This document shows positions 34,256 through 43,219 of a stretch of 64,000 nucleotides of DNA, piece after piece (position 1 is the stretch's first letter; every line of letters starts with the position of its first letter). The notes beneath the pieces are model-generated. The model saw only the letters and a list, made by a program, of their open reading frames with translations. It was not told the origin of the DNA and made no database searches. Both the position numbers and the translations under genes were made by a program. The DNA is from Paracidovorax citrulli (GTDB lineage Bacteria; Pseudomonadota; Gammaproteobacteria; Burkholderiales; Burkholderiaceae_C). The stretch lies in assembly GCF_900100305.1 (NCBI RefSeq), contig NZ_FNEY01000024.1, forward strand, positions 1 through 64,000, read 5' to 3'.

Positions 34256-35647
34256 ATGACCGCCCTTTCCTCCCTCCACGCCCGCCGTCGCGCCCACCTC
34301 GCCTCCCAGCTGGGCGAGGGCGGCATCGCCATCGTCCCCACGGCGCCCGAGCATCTGCGCAACCGGGACACCGATTACCTCTACCGGCACGACAGCTACT
34401 TCTACTACCTCACCGGATTCACCGAACCCCAGGCCTGGCTGGTGCTTACCGCGGAAGGGCGTTCCACGCTCTTTTGCCAGCCCAAGGACCTGGAGCGCGA
34501 GATCTGGGACGGCTACCGACTGGGGCCCGACGCGGCCGTGGAGGCGCTGGGCGTGGACGCCGCGCACTCGACGGCGCAGCTGGAGCTGCTGCTGCCGCGG
34601 CTGCTCGAAAACCGGGAGCGGGTGTGGTTCCCCTTCGCCACGCACGAGGGTCTGGCGGCACGGGTGGACGGCTGGCTGCAGAAAGTGCGCGCCCGCGTGC
34701 GCTTCGGCGCGCTCTGTCCGGCGCAGCAGGGAGACCTCTGCACCCTGCTCGACGAGATGCGGCTGGTGAAGGACGCGCACGAGCAGGACGTGATGCGCCG
34801 GGCCGCCCGCATCAGCGCAGGCGCCCACATCCGTGCCATGCAGTGCAGCGCGCGCATGCTGCGCGCCGGCGAGGACGTGCGCGAATACCACCTCGACGCC
34901 GAGCTGCTGCACGAGTTCCGCCGCCACGGCTCGCAGGCGGTGGCGTACAACTCCATCGTCGCTGCCGGTGCCAATGCCTGCGTGCTGCACTACCGCGCCG
35001 ATGCTGCGCCCGTGCGCGCGGGCGAGCTGGTGCTGATCGACGCCGGCTGCGAGCTGGACGGCTATGCCAGCGACATCACGCGCACCTTCCCGGCCGACGG
35101 CCGCTTCACGGGGCCGCAGCGCGACGTGTACGACCTCGTGCTCGCGAGCCAGCATGCGGCCGTGGCCGCCACGAAGGCGGGCGCGCGCTTCAACGACCCG
35201 CACGAAGCCACCGTGGCCGTGCTGTCGCAGGGCCTGCTGGACCTGGGCCTGCTCGACAAGAGCAAGTACGGCTCCGCGCAGGACGTGATCGAGCAGCGCG
35301 CGTATTTCCCGTTCTACATGCACCGCACCGGCCATTGGCTCGGGATGGATGTTCACGACTGCGGCAGCTACGTGGAGCCGTCGGAGGTGGGCGACACCAG
35401 CGAGCGCAAGGACCCGCTGTCGGGCGAAACCATCACCAACCGCCCCAGCCGCATCCTGCGCCCCGGCATGGTCCTCACCATCGAACCGGGCCTCTACATC
35501 CGCCCCGCTCCCGGCGTGCCCGAGGCGTTCCACCACATCGGCATCCGCATCGAGGACGACGCGATCGTCACGGACAGCGGCTGCGAGCTGATCACGCGCG
35601 ACGTGCCGGTGGAAGCGGACGAGATCGAGGCGCTGATGCGTGCCTGA
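34256..35647 (+). CDS. pepP: Xaa-Pro aminopeptidase
   Basis: A 463-residue metallopeptidase removing N-terminal residues ahead of proline. The N-terminal aminopeptidase-P domain shows RNRDTDYLYRHDSYFYYLTGF. The catalytic domain gives the two-manganese ligands: Asp in VLIDAGCELDGYASDITRTFP (two), His in HRTGHWLGMDVHD, Glu in VLTIEPGLY, and Glu in the following IGIRIEDD. Full length. Its 3' end is followed within 100 bp by the 81-bp poly-G tract. Confidence 0.96.
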   Translation: MTALSSLHARRRAHLASQLGEGGIAIVPTAPEHLRNRDTDYLYRHDSYFYYLTGFTEPQAWLVLTAEGRSTLFCQPKDLEREIWDGYRLGPDAAVEALGVDAAHSTAQLELLLPRLLENRERVWFPFATHEGLAARVDGWLQKVRARVRFGALCPAQQGDLCTLLDEMRLVKDAHEQDVMRRAARISAGAHIRAMQCSARMLRAGEDVREYHLDAELLHEFRRHGSQAVAYNSIVAAGANACVLHYRADAAPVRAGELVLIDAGCELDGYASDITRTFPADGRFTGPQRDVYDLVLASQHAAVAATKAGARFNDPHEATVAVLSQGLLDLGLLDKSKYGSAQDVIEQRAYFPFYMHRTGHWLGMDVHDCGSYVEPSEVGDTSERKDPLSGETITNRPSRILRPGMVLTIEPGLYIRPAPGVPEAFHHIGIRIEDDAIVTDSGCELITRDVPVEADEIEALMRA

Positions 35648-36033
<386 letters not shown>

Positions 36034-37470
36034 ATGCGCATCCGCCGAGCCACCAAGATCGTCGCCACCCTGGGGCCCGCGTCGAGCGATCCGGTCCTGC
36101 TGGAGCGGATGATCGCCATGGGCGTGAACGTGGTGCGGCTCAACTTCAGCCACGGCACGGCGCAGGACCACATCGACCGGGCAGAGAAGGTGCGGGCCGC
36201 GGCCCAGCGCGCCGGCCGCGAAGTCGCGATCATGGCGGACCTGCAGGGCCCCAAGATCCGCGTGGGCAGGTTCGCCGAGGGCAAGGTCTGGCTGGAGTCC
36301 GGCGCTGCCTTCGTGCTCGATGCATCGCGCACCGAGCCCGGCGACGTGGCCGGCGTGGGCCTGGACTACAAGGAACTGCCCCGCGACGTGAAGCCCGGTG
36401 ACGTGCTGCTGCTCAACGACGGCCTCATCGTGCTCACGGTGAACGCGGTGCGCGGCGAGCAGGTGCTCACCACTGTGCGCGTGGGCGGCGAGCTGTCGAA
36501 CAACAAGGGCATCAACAAGCAGGGCGGGGGCCTCACGGCGCCGGCGCTCACGGCCAAGGACATGGAGGACATCAAGACCGCCATGAGCTTCCAGGCCGAC
36601 TACGTGGCCGTCAGCTTCCCCAAGAACGCCACCGACATGGAAATGGCGCGGCAGCTCTGCAACGTGGCCGCCGCCGAGTTCCGCCACAAGCCGGGCCTGA
36701 TCGCGAAGATCGAGCGCGCCGAGGCCGTGCCGCGCCTGGAAGAGATCCTGCGCGTGTCCGACGGCATCATGGTCGCGCGCGGCGACCTGGCCGTGGAGGT
36801 GGGCAATGCCGCCGTGCCCGCGCTGCAGAAGAAGATGATCCGCATGGCGCGCGACATGGACAAGGTCGTCATCACCGCCACGCAGATGATGGAGAGCATG
36901 ATCACCAATCCGGTGCCCACGCGCGCCGAGGTGAGCGACGTGGCCAACGCGGTGCTCGACGGTACCGACGCCGTGATGCTCAGCGCCGAGACGGCCGCCG
37001 GCCGCTATCCGCTGGAGACGGTGGAGGAAATGGCCAAGATCTGCGCCGCCGCCGAGGCCGCCGAGGATCCGGAGCGCGATTCGGATTTCACGGGCCAGAC
37101 GCTGGGCCGCATCGACCAGTCCATCGCCATGGGCGCGCTCTTCACCGCCCACCACCTGGGCGCCAAGGCCCTCGTGGCCCTGACGGACAGCGGCTCCACG
37201 GCGCTCTGGATGAGCCGCCACCGCATCCACATCCCCATCTACGCGCTCACGCCCAAAGTCGCCACCCAGCGCAAGATGGCCATGTACCGCAACGTGCGGC
37301 CCCTGCTGATGGATACCAGCGTGGACCGCGACACGGCGCTGGAGCAGGCCGAAAGCCACCTCAAGAGCCGCAACATCGTGCAGCAGGGCGATCTCTACGT
37401 GATCACCTGCGGAGAGCCGATGGGCGCACCCGGCGGAACCAATATGCTGAAGATCTGCCGCGCCGGCTGA
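36034..37470 (+). CDS. pyk: Pyruvate kinase
   Basis: A 478-residue glycolytic enzyme making pyruvate and ATP from phosphoenolpyruvate and ADP. It opens RRATKIVATLGPASSDP; GVNVVRLNFSHG and MADLQGPKIRVG bind substrate and metal; IAKIERAEAV has the catalytic Lys, followed by GIMVARGDLAVEVG, then ITATQMMESMI and GTDAVMLSAETAAG. The C-terminal allosteric domain is present. AAGGAGA precedes ATG 36034; the open frame above is not used. The 3' end overlaps the convergent PAP2 gene by 68 bp. Confidence 0.97.
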   Translation: MRIRRATKIVATLGPASSDPVLLERMIAMGVNVVRLNFSHGTAQDHIDRAEKVRAAAQRAGREVAIMADLQGPKIRVGRFAEGKVWLESGAAFVLDASRTEPGDVAGVGLDYKELPRDVKPGDVLLLNDGLIVLTVNAVRGEQVLTTVRVGGELSNNKGINKQGGGLTAPALTAKDMEDIKTAMSFQADYVAVSFPKNATDMEMARQLCNVAAAEFRHKPGLIAKIERAEAVPRLEEILRVSDGIMVARGDLAVEVGNAAVPALQKKMIRMARDMDKVVITATQMMESMITNPVPTRAEVSDVANAVLDGTDAVMLSAETAAGRYPLETVEEMAKICAAAEAAEDPERDSDFTGQTLGRIDQSIAMGALFTAHHLGAKALVALTDSGSTALWMSRHRIHIPIYALTPKVATQRKMAMYRNVRPLLMDTSVDRDTALEQAESHLKSRNIVQQGDLYVITCGEPMGAPGGTNMLKICRAG

Positions 37471-37996
37471 TCCACGCGCGCAGCATCCGGTGGGCCGGCC
37501 ACGCGCAGGCCATGCCCACCAGCGCGCCGGCCACCACGTCCGACGGCATGTGCACGCCCAGGCACAGGCGGCTCCAGGCGATGGCGGCCGCGATCCCGTA
37601 GGCCAGCCACCGCCAGAGGGGCGGCGTGCCGCGCCCCAGGCCCCGCACGAAGCCGCGCGCCAGCGCGAAGGCCGCCGCCGCATGCATGCTCGGGAAGCCC
37701 GGGCGGGTACCCTGCTCGATCCACTGCATACCCAGGCCGAGTTCCGCCGGGCGCGGGATGTACACCAGCTCGCGGAAGCCGCGCACGGCGCACCAGGCGA
37801 GCAGCATCGACAGCAGCCCGCAGGCGGCGGCACGACGCGTGGCCGGCAGCCCGCGCGCGAGTTCCAGCAGCAGCAACAGGCCGGCGAATACGGGCAGATC
37901 CTCCGACAGCCAGCGTGCGGCGGCGATGACGTCGGCCGGCGTGGCGGTCGTGGCGTTCAGCGCCAGGAAGAGGGTGGTGTCGAGGCCGGTCATCAT
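37403..37996 (-). CDS. PAP2-family membrane phosphatase, second gene
   Basis: A 197-residue membrane phosphatase with about five helices. PAP2 motifs: RELVYIPRP (short form of motif 1), PSMHAAAAFALA (motif 2, catalytic His) and SRLCLGVHMPSDVVAG (motif 3, His nucleophile and Asp). This group includes undecaprenyl-diphosphate phosphatases (BcrC type) and lipid phosphatases. The start ATG at 37996 overlaps the stop of the upstream PAP2 gene; a second ATG lies at 37993. Together with that gene it forms an operon divergent from a two-component system. Confidence 0.85.
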   Translation of the reverse strand: MMTGLDTTLFLALNATTATPADVIAAARWLSEDLPVFAGLLLLLELARGLPATRRAAACGLLSMLLAWCAVRGFRELVYIPRPAELGLGMQWIEQGTRPGFPSMHAAAAFALARGFVRGLGRGTPPLWRWLAYGIAAAIAWSRLCLGVHMPSDVVAGALVGMACAWPAHRMLRAWISRRGRSSAYWFRRVRPSALRR

Positions 37997-38769
37997 CGGG
38001 CCGTGTCGATGCCGTCGGGCAGTGGGGCGCCCGGCAGGGGGCGCAGGCGCTGCAGCGCGGCCATCGCGAGATCGCAGGCCCAGCCCGTGGTCCAGCACAG
38101 CCAGGCCGTCCACAGCGTGTGGCTCATGAAATGCGCACCGCGCACCTGCTGCGCCAGGCCGAGCGTGAAGCCCGCGGCGAGGGAGGCGGCCAGCCACCAG
38201 CGGGCCACGCGCGGCAGGCATCGGCGCAGCGGAAAGTAGCCTCCCAGGAACGCGAAGCCGGCAGCGGCATGGCCGGCAGGAAAGCAATGGCCGCCACCGC
38301 CGTCGAACATGCCGCGCGACCAGTGCGAGACGTACCGGGCCACGCCGCCGAACTCGGCCAGATCCCACGGACAACTGGTGGCGCTGGCCCGCTTGAAGAC
38401 CGCGATCACGGCGAGCGCGAGCAGGGCGCTGGCTGCCATCTGCATGCGGTCCGCGGTGGCGAGCCGGCGCAGCCAGCCCACCGGCCACCAGACCGAGGCG
38501 GCCAGCAGCACCATCAGCACCCAGCCCGCGCGCCGCGCGTCCTCGTGCATCACGGACACGAAGAACCAGTTGTCGCGCAGCGGAAACCCGCCGGCGTTGC
38601 CGAAGACGCGCGCGAGCGCGGTATCGAAGGCGGTGGCGTCCCAGGCGGCGATGAGGCCCAGGCAGGCCAGGGTGCAGAAGAGGGTGCCGGCCTGGAGGCG
38701 GGAGGGCGAACCTGCGGCCCCCGCGGCGGTGGCTGCGGACGGCGGGGTGGAGGAGTGCGCGGAAAACAT
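37993..38769 (-). CDS. PAP2-family membrane phosphatase, first gene (lipid A phosphatase-like)
   Basis: A 258-residue inner-membrane protein with about six helices. Motif 1 is KRASATSCPWDL, motif 2 CFPAGHAAAGFAF and motif 3 RGAHFMSHTLWTAW, the variant seen in LpxT/PgpB-like and lipid A phosphatases acting in the periplasm. The CFPAGH form replaces the usual PSGH. Its neighbour is a PmrA/QseB-like regulator, and a box of that type lies between them. A role in adjusting lipid A or undecaprenyl phosphate is inferred from context. Confidence 0.85.
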   Translation of the reverse strand: MFSAHSSTPPSAATAAGAAGSPSRLQAGTLFCTLACLGLIAAWDATAFDTALARVFGNAGGFPLRDNWFFVSVMHEDARRAGWVLMVLLAASVWWPVGWLRRLATADRMQMAASALLALAVIAVFKRASATSCPWDLAEFGGVARYVSHWSRGMFDGGGGHCFPAGHAAAGFAFLGGYFPLRRCLPRVARWWLAASLAAGFTLGLAQQVRGAHFMSHTLWTAWLCWTTGWACDLAMAALQRLRPLPGAPLPDGIDTAR

Positions 38770-38793
38770 GGAGCGCGACCTTAGGGAGCGTGC

Positions 38794-38810
38794 ATTAACG
38801 CCGTCTTAAT
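38794..38810. promoter_or_regulatory. PmrA/QseB-like box between the PAP2 operon and the response regulator
   Basis: ATTAAC-N5-CTTAAT at 38794-38810 resembles the direct-repeat PmrA/QseB site YTTAAK-N5-YTTAAK; the right half is perfect and the left half has two deviations. It lies 24 bp upstream of the first PAP2 start and about 100 bp before the response-regulator start, so it could control both. Assignment is inferred. Confidence 0.55.
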
Positions 38811-38912
38811 GACCCCACGGCCCGCTCCCCTCCGTGGGGCCGGGGCCGTGGCTTCCGTCATGCTCACGCGCGCGTATGGCGCCGCGCCGCGGGCACCGCC
38901 ACAATCGGCGCC

Positions 38913-39611
38913 ATGAGAATCCTCGTAGTCGAAGACGATGACGGCATCGCCGCGGGCCTGCGGGCCAACCTGCAGCAGCGCGGCTACGCCGTGGACGTGT
39001 GCGGCGGCATCGCCCCGGCCTGGAGCGCGCTGCGATCCGAACGGTTCGATGCCGTCCTGCTGGACCTGGGCCTGCCCGACGGGGACGGCGGCGAACTGCT
39101 CACGCGGCTGCGTGCGGCGCCGCCCGCCGCGCCGGGCGGCCAGCCCGGCAGACTGCCGGACCCGGCCACGCCGGTGCTCATCCTGACCGCGCGCGATCAG
39201 GTCCACCAGCGCATCGCCGGCCTGGACCAGGGCGCGGACGACTACCTGGCCAAGCCGTTCGACGTGGACGAACTGGAGGCGCGGCTGCGTGCCCTGCTGC
39301 GCCGCGCCGCGGGGCGCGCCTCGCCCGTCATCCGCGTGCACGACATCGAACTGGACCCGGCGGCGCGCACCGTGCGGCGGGCCGGTCAACTGGTGGAGAT
39401 GTCGCCGCGCGAATTCTCCGTGCTGCTGGTGCTGCTCGACGCCCGCGGGCGCGTCCTCTCGCGCCAGCAGATCGAGGAGCGCCTCTACAACTGGCAGAGC
39501 GGCGTGGAGAGCAACGCCATCGAGGTGCACATCCACCACCTGCGCAAGAAGCTCGGCAGCGAGCGCATCCAGACCATGCGCGGCGTGGGCTACTTCGTTC
39601 CGTGGGAGTGA
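38913..39611 (+). CDS. OmpR-family response regulator (PmrA/QseB-like)
   Basis: A 232-residue regulator. The receiver domain has the acidic pair in VVEDDDG, the phosphorylated Asp in [12 protein letters not shown] and Lys in YLAKPFD. A Pro/Gly-rich insertion of about 13 residues precedes the fourth strand ([19 protein letters not shown]). The C-terminal winged helix is normal ([26 protein letters not shown] ... [13 protein letters not shown] type, here [13 protein letters not shown]). CCACAATC just before the ATG suggests a very short leader. Coupled to the kinase gene downstream. Confidence 0.92.
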   Translation: MRILVVEDDDGIAAGLRANLQQRGYAVDVCGGIAPAWSALRSERFDAVLLDLGLPDGDGGELLTRLRAAPPAAPGGQPGRLPDPATPVLILTARDQVHQRIAGLDQGADDYLAKPFDVDELEARLRALLRRAAGRASPVIRVHDIELDPAARTVRRAGQLVEMSPREFSVLLVLLDARGRVLSRQQIEERLYNWQSGVESNAIEVHIHHLRKKLGSERIQTMRGVGYFVPWE

Positions 39612-39619
39612 CCGGCGCC

Positions 39620-41047
39620 ATGGCCTCCGCACCGCAGCGCCCTGCCGCGCGCATCCCCTCCCTCACGCGCCGCCTGGTGCTCTGGACGCTCGGCGCGCTG
39701 CTGGTCGTGTGGGCCACCTTCGTCGGCGTGGCCTACCTCACCGGCATCGAGGAGGCCGACGAACTCACCGACGGGCACCTCGCCAGCGTCGCGGCCCTGC
39801 TGCTCAACCTGCGCCCCGGCGAGACGGTGGACCCGGCCGACGCCACGCAGCGCGCCCCCACGCCCTGGCTGCGGGCGCACGATTACCAGCAGTCGCTCAA
39901 CGTGGTGCAGTGGGACGCTTCCGGCCGCCTGCTCTCGCACAGCGGCGAGGCACCGCTGCCGCCCTTCGACGTGCCCGAAGGCTTCGCCACCCTGCACCTT
40001 GGGCAGAAGTCCACGCCCTGGCGCAGCTTCTCGCAATGGGACGGTCCGCGCTCGCGCAAGGTGGCCGTGCTGCTCGACCTGCAGGAACGCGACGACCTCG
40101 CCGAGGACATCGCCGCGCAGATGGTGCAGCCCGGCCTGTGGCTGCTGCCCGTCGTGATGCTGGTGCTGGGCTTCGCGGTGCGGCGCGGCCTGCGGCCGCT
40201 CTACACCCTGTCGCACGACGTGGCCGCGCTGGACGTGGCCGGCGCCGGGCGTCTGTCCACCGGCGAGACGCCGCGCGAGTTCGAATCCGTCGTGGCCTCC
40301 ATCAACACGCTGCTCGACCGGCAGCAGGAGGCGCTGGTGCGCGAGCGCCGCCTGGCCAACGAAGTGGCGCACGAATTGCGCACGCCGCTGTCGTCCATCG
40401 TGCTGCAGGCCCGGGCGCTCGGCGGCGGCCTGGACGGCCCGGCGCAGGCGGAGGCGCTCGCACGCATCGGGCAGGACGCACTGCGCGCCGGCCATGTGCT
40501 CAACCAGCTGCTGGCGCTCGCCCGGGCCAGCCGCACGCGGCTGCACGAGCTGGAGGCGGAGCTGGACCTGGCGGCGCTGGCGCGCAGCGTGGCCGCCGAC
40601 TTCGCCCAGGCCGCCTGGCAGCACGGCGCCGCGCTGGGGGTGGCGGCCGACGTCCCGGTGCCGGTGCGCGGCAATGCCGTGCTGCTCGACATGGCGCTGC
40701 GCAACCTGGTGGAGAACGCGCTGCGCCACACACCGGCCGGCACGCGCGTGGAGATCCAGGCCGGTCCCCTGGGCGCGGGCGGCGGCTGGCTGCAGGTGTG
40801 CGACGACGGCCGGCGTGCCACGGAACCCGGAAACGCTTCCACCGCCGTGCCGGGAGCCCTGGAAGGGGCACGCGGTGCCGGCAACGCGCGTGCGCCGGTG
40901 GACAGCCTGCACCTGGGCCACGAGATCATCGCCCGCGTGGCCGAAGCGCACGGCGGCCGCTTCGCCGAAGCCGCGGCGCCCGCGCCTTTCACCACGTGTT
41001 ACCGGGTGGAACTGCGCACCGCCGCAGGGGCGGGTGCCCCCGGCTAA
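39620..41047 (+). CDS. Sensor histidine kinase with degenerate ATP-lid motifs (PmrB/QseC-like)
   Basis: A 475-residue inner-membrane kinase. Two helices (about residues 18-42 and 168-188) flank a periplasmic domain of about 125 residues. The H box is [15 protein letters not shown] and the N box [13 protein letters not shown]. The expected G1 motif DxGxG reads DDGRRA and the G2 motif GLGL reads LHLGHE, with an extra Ala/Gly-rich stretch between them, so ATP binding may be unusual. The start is ATG 39620; GTG 39608 overlapping the regulator stop is an alternative. Partner of the adjacent response regulator. Confidence 0.88.
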   Translation: MASAPQRPAARIPSLTRRLVLWTLGALLVVWATFVGVAYLTGIEEADELTDGHLASVAALLLNLRPGETVDPADATQRAPTPWLRAHDYQQSLNVVQWDASGRLLSHSGEAPLPPFDVPEGFATLHLGQKSTPWRSFSQWDGPRSRKVAVLLDLQERDDLAEDIAAQMVQPGLWLLPVVMLVLGFAVRRGLRPLYTLSHDVAALDVAGAGRLSTGETPREFESVVASINTLLDRQQEALVRERRLANEVAHELRTPLSSIVLQARALGGGLDGPAQAEALARIGQDALRAGHVLNQLLALARASRTRLHELEAELDLAALARSVAADFAQAAWQHGAALGVAADVPVPVRGNAVLLDMALRNLVENALRHTPAGTRVEIQAGPLGAGGGWLQVCDDGRRATEPGNASTAVPGALEGARGAGNARAPVDSLHLGHEIIARVAEAHGGRFAEAAAPAPFTTCYRVELRTAAGAGAPG

Positions 41048-41160
41048 AATGTTCCGGTTACGAAGCGGTTACCACCGCCGGCCCGCCGAGAATGCCCCGG
41101 CCCGCCGTGCGCTCTGCACGGGCCGGACGCTCCATCCCCACCCTTGAATGGAACCACCCC

Positions 41161-42225
41161 ATGCCACTCGTCTCGATGCGCGAAATGCTCGACCATGCCG
41201 CTGAAAACCGCTACGGCATCCCCGCCTTCAACGTCAACAACCTGGAGCAGGTGCAGGCGGTGATGTCGGCGGCCGACGAGGTCGGCGCCCCGGTGATCCT
41301 GCAGGCCAGCGCCGGCGCCCGCAAGTACGCCGGCGAGCCCTTCATCAAGCACCTCATCCAGGCCGCCGCCGAGATGTACCCCCACATTCCCCTGGTGATG
41401 CACCAGGACCACGGCACCAGCCCCGAGGTGTGCCAGGGCGCGCTGGACCTGGGCTTCGGCTCGGTGATGATGGACGGCTCCCTGATGTCCGACGGCAAGA
41501 CGCCGTCGTCGTTCGACTACAACGTCGATGTCACGCAGAAGGTCGTGGCCATGGCCCACAAGGTCGGCGCGACGGTGGAAGGCGAACTGGGCTGCCTGGG
41601 CAACCTGGAAACCGGCGATGCCGGCGAGGAAGACGGCATCGGCGCCGAGGGCAAGCTGGACCACAGCCAGATGCTGACCGATCCCGAAGAGGCCGCGCAG
41701 TTCGTCAAGGCCACCCAGCTCGACGCGCTGGCCATCGCCATCGGCACCAGCCACGGCGCCTACAAGTTCAGCCGCCCGCCCACGGGCGACATCCTGGCCA
41801 TCAGCCGCGTCAAGGAAATCCACGCCCGCATCCCCAATACCCACCTGGTGATGCACGGTTCCTCCTCCGTGCCGCAGGAGCTGCTGGCCGTCATCAACCA
41901 GTACGGCGGCAAGATGAAGGAAACCTACGGCGTGCCCGTGAAGGAAATCCAGGAAGCCATCAAGTACGGCGTGCGCAAGATCAACATCGACACCGACATC
42001 CGCCTGGCGATGACCGGCGCCGTGCGCAAGTTCCTGGCCGAGAACCCCGACAAGTTCGACGCCCGCGAGTGGCTCAAGCCTGCCCGCGAAGCCGCCAGGC
42101 AGATCTGCAAGCAGCGCTACATCGAGTTCGGCTGCGAAGGCCAGGGCGCGAAGATCAAGGGCCGCTCCCTGCAGGAGATGGCCGGCCTGTACGCCTCGGG
42201 CGCGCTGGCACAGGTGGTGAACTGA
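41161..42225 (+). CDS. fba: Fructose-bisphosphate aldolase, class II
   Basis: A 354-residue zinc aldolase cleaving fructose 1,6-bisphosphate (CbbA/Fba type, about 350 residues as expected). Visible: [17 protein letters not shown], zinc ligands in [21 protein letters not shown], the second zinc His in [11 protein letters not shown], and [11 protein letters not shown] and [18 protein letters not shown] for phosphate binding. GGCTAAAATG at 41041-41050 is a good -10 region, giving a leader of about 110 bases. In related genomes fba often sits next to pur genes; here it does not. Confidence 0.97.
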   Translation: MPLVSMREMLDHAAENRYGIPAFNVNNLEQVQAVMSAADEVGAPVILQASAGARKYAGEPFIKHLIQAAAEMYPHIPLVMHQDHGTSPEVCQGALDLGFGSVMMDGSLMSDGKTPSSFDYNVDVTQKVVAMAHKVGATVEGELGCLGNLETGDAGEEDGIGAEGKLDHSQMLTDPEEAAQFVKATQLDALAIAIGTSHGAYKFSRPPTGDILAISRVKEIHARIPNTHLVMHGSSSVPQELLAVINQYGGKMKETYGVPVKEIQEAIKYGVRKINIDTDIRLAMTGAVRKFLAENPDKFDAREWLKPAREAARQICKQRYIEFGCEGQGAKIKGRSLQEMAGLYASGALAQVVN

Positions 42226-42356
42226 CGCACCGGGGAGCGGGGCTGCGGGTCCGGGTTAAGCTCGCACTCCGCCTTTCGGCCGGGTCGCGCCCTTCGTCGC
42301 GGCCCGGCCGGATGTCCGCGGGGTTCTTCCGCATTCCTTTCGAGGCGCCCAGTTCC

Positions 42357-43115
42357 GTGAAAAAGCCGCCCCTGTCGTTTCTGCCCGCGCGCGCGGGTCT
42401 ATGCCTTCCCCTCGCCGGGGCCGTCCTGCTGACCCTCGCGGCCTGCGCCCCGGTGAAGCCGTCGCTGCCGCACGTCGGCCGGGCCCAGGTTGAACTGCCC
42501 CCGGGCGACTGGGAAGTGCTGCAGCCCGGCAAGCCGATGGTCGTGGACGTGCTGCCCGACGACACGGCCGACGACCTTCCGATGGAAACCACCATCATGG
42601 CCCTGCGCGGCCCCGGCAAGGACCGTCCGCTGCTGGCCCTGGTCTTCGTGCAGACCAATGCCACCAATTACCCGCGCGACACCACGCTGTGGACGCTGCC
42701 CTGCCCGCAGCAGGATGGCGTCTTCGTGGAGGACCGCACGCGCGCAAGCCCGGCCCGCGCCGACTGCCTGCGCTACCGCCGGCGCGCCGATACGGGCAAT
42801 TACCTCGCGCTCAGTCGCCCCGGGGTGTCCCGGTGGATGGCGGAGCAGCGCATGGCCCCCGGGGTGCCCTATTCGCACGTGATGTACCGCTACGCGAACA
42901 ACCGCGGCGGCTTCATCTCGGTGGACGTGGTCGCGGCCCAGAGCCTGCTGCGGCCCGTCACCCACACCAACGACGAGTTCCTCGTGGCCGGGCGGCCCGC
43001 CTTCCGCTGGAGCGAGAAACTCGCAGACGCGGCGCGCCTGAGCGTGTCGATGATGGACGGGCGGATGGTCTTCCCTCCGTTCCCCATTTCGCCGGCGATT
43101 CCTCCCGCGCAGTGA
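42357..43115 (+). CDS. Hypothetical lipoprotein
   Basis: A 252-residue protein of unknown family with a clean lipoprotein signal: KKPPLSFLPARAGLCLPLAGAV, then lipobox LAAC. The mature part contains two Cys (LPCPQ and ADCLRY) and several Trp-containing strands. GTG 42357 gives the best signal length; an in-frame ATG at 42312 would add 15 residues. No partner genes are evident; it sits between fba and fadD with its own upstream region. Confidence 0.65.
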   Translation: MKKPPLSFLPARAGLCLPLAGAVLLTLAACAPVKPSLPHVGRAQVELPPGDWEVLQPGKPMVVDVLPDDTADDLPMETTIMALRGPGKDRPLLALVFVQTNATNYPRDTTLWTLPCPQQDGVFVEDRTRASPARADCLRYRRRADTGNYLALSRPGVSRWMAEQRMAPGVPYSHVMYRYANNRGGFISVDVVAAQSLLRPVTHTNDEFLVAGRPAFRWSEKLADAARLSVSMMDGRMVFPPFPISPAIPPAQ

Positions 43116-43219
43116 CGGCCCGGCGGGGCGGGCGCTAGGGTAAGCCCAGACACGCGCCCGGGGCCGGTACCCCGAGAATGCGGGTTCCTTTGTAACAGCA
43201 GGTTCTGGAGACATACAGC

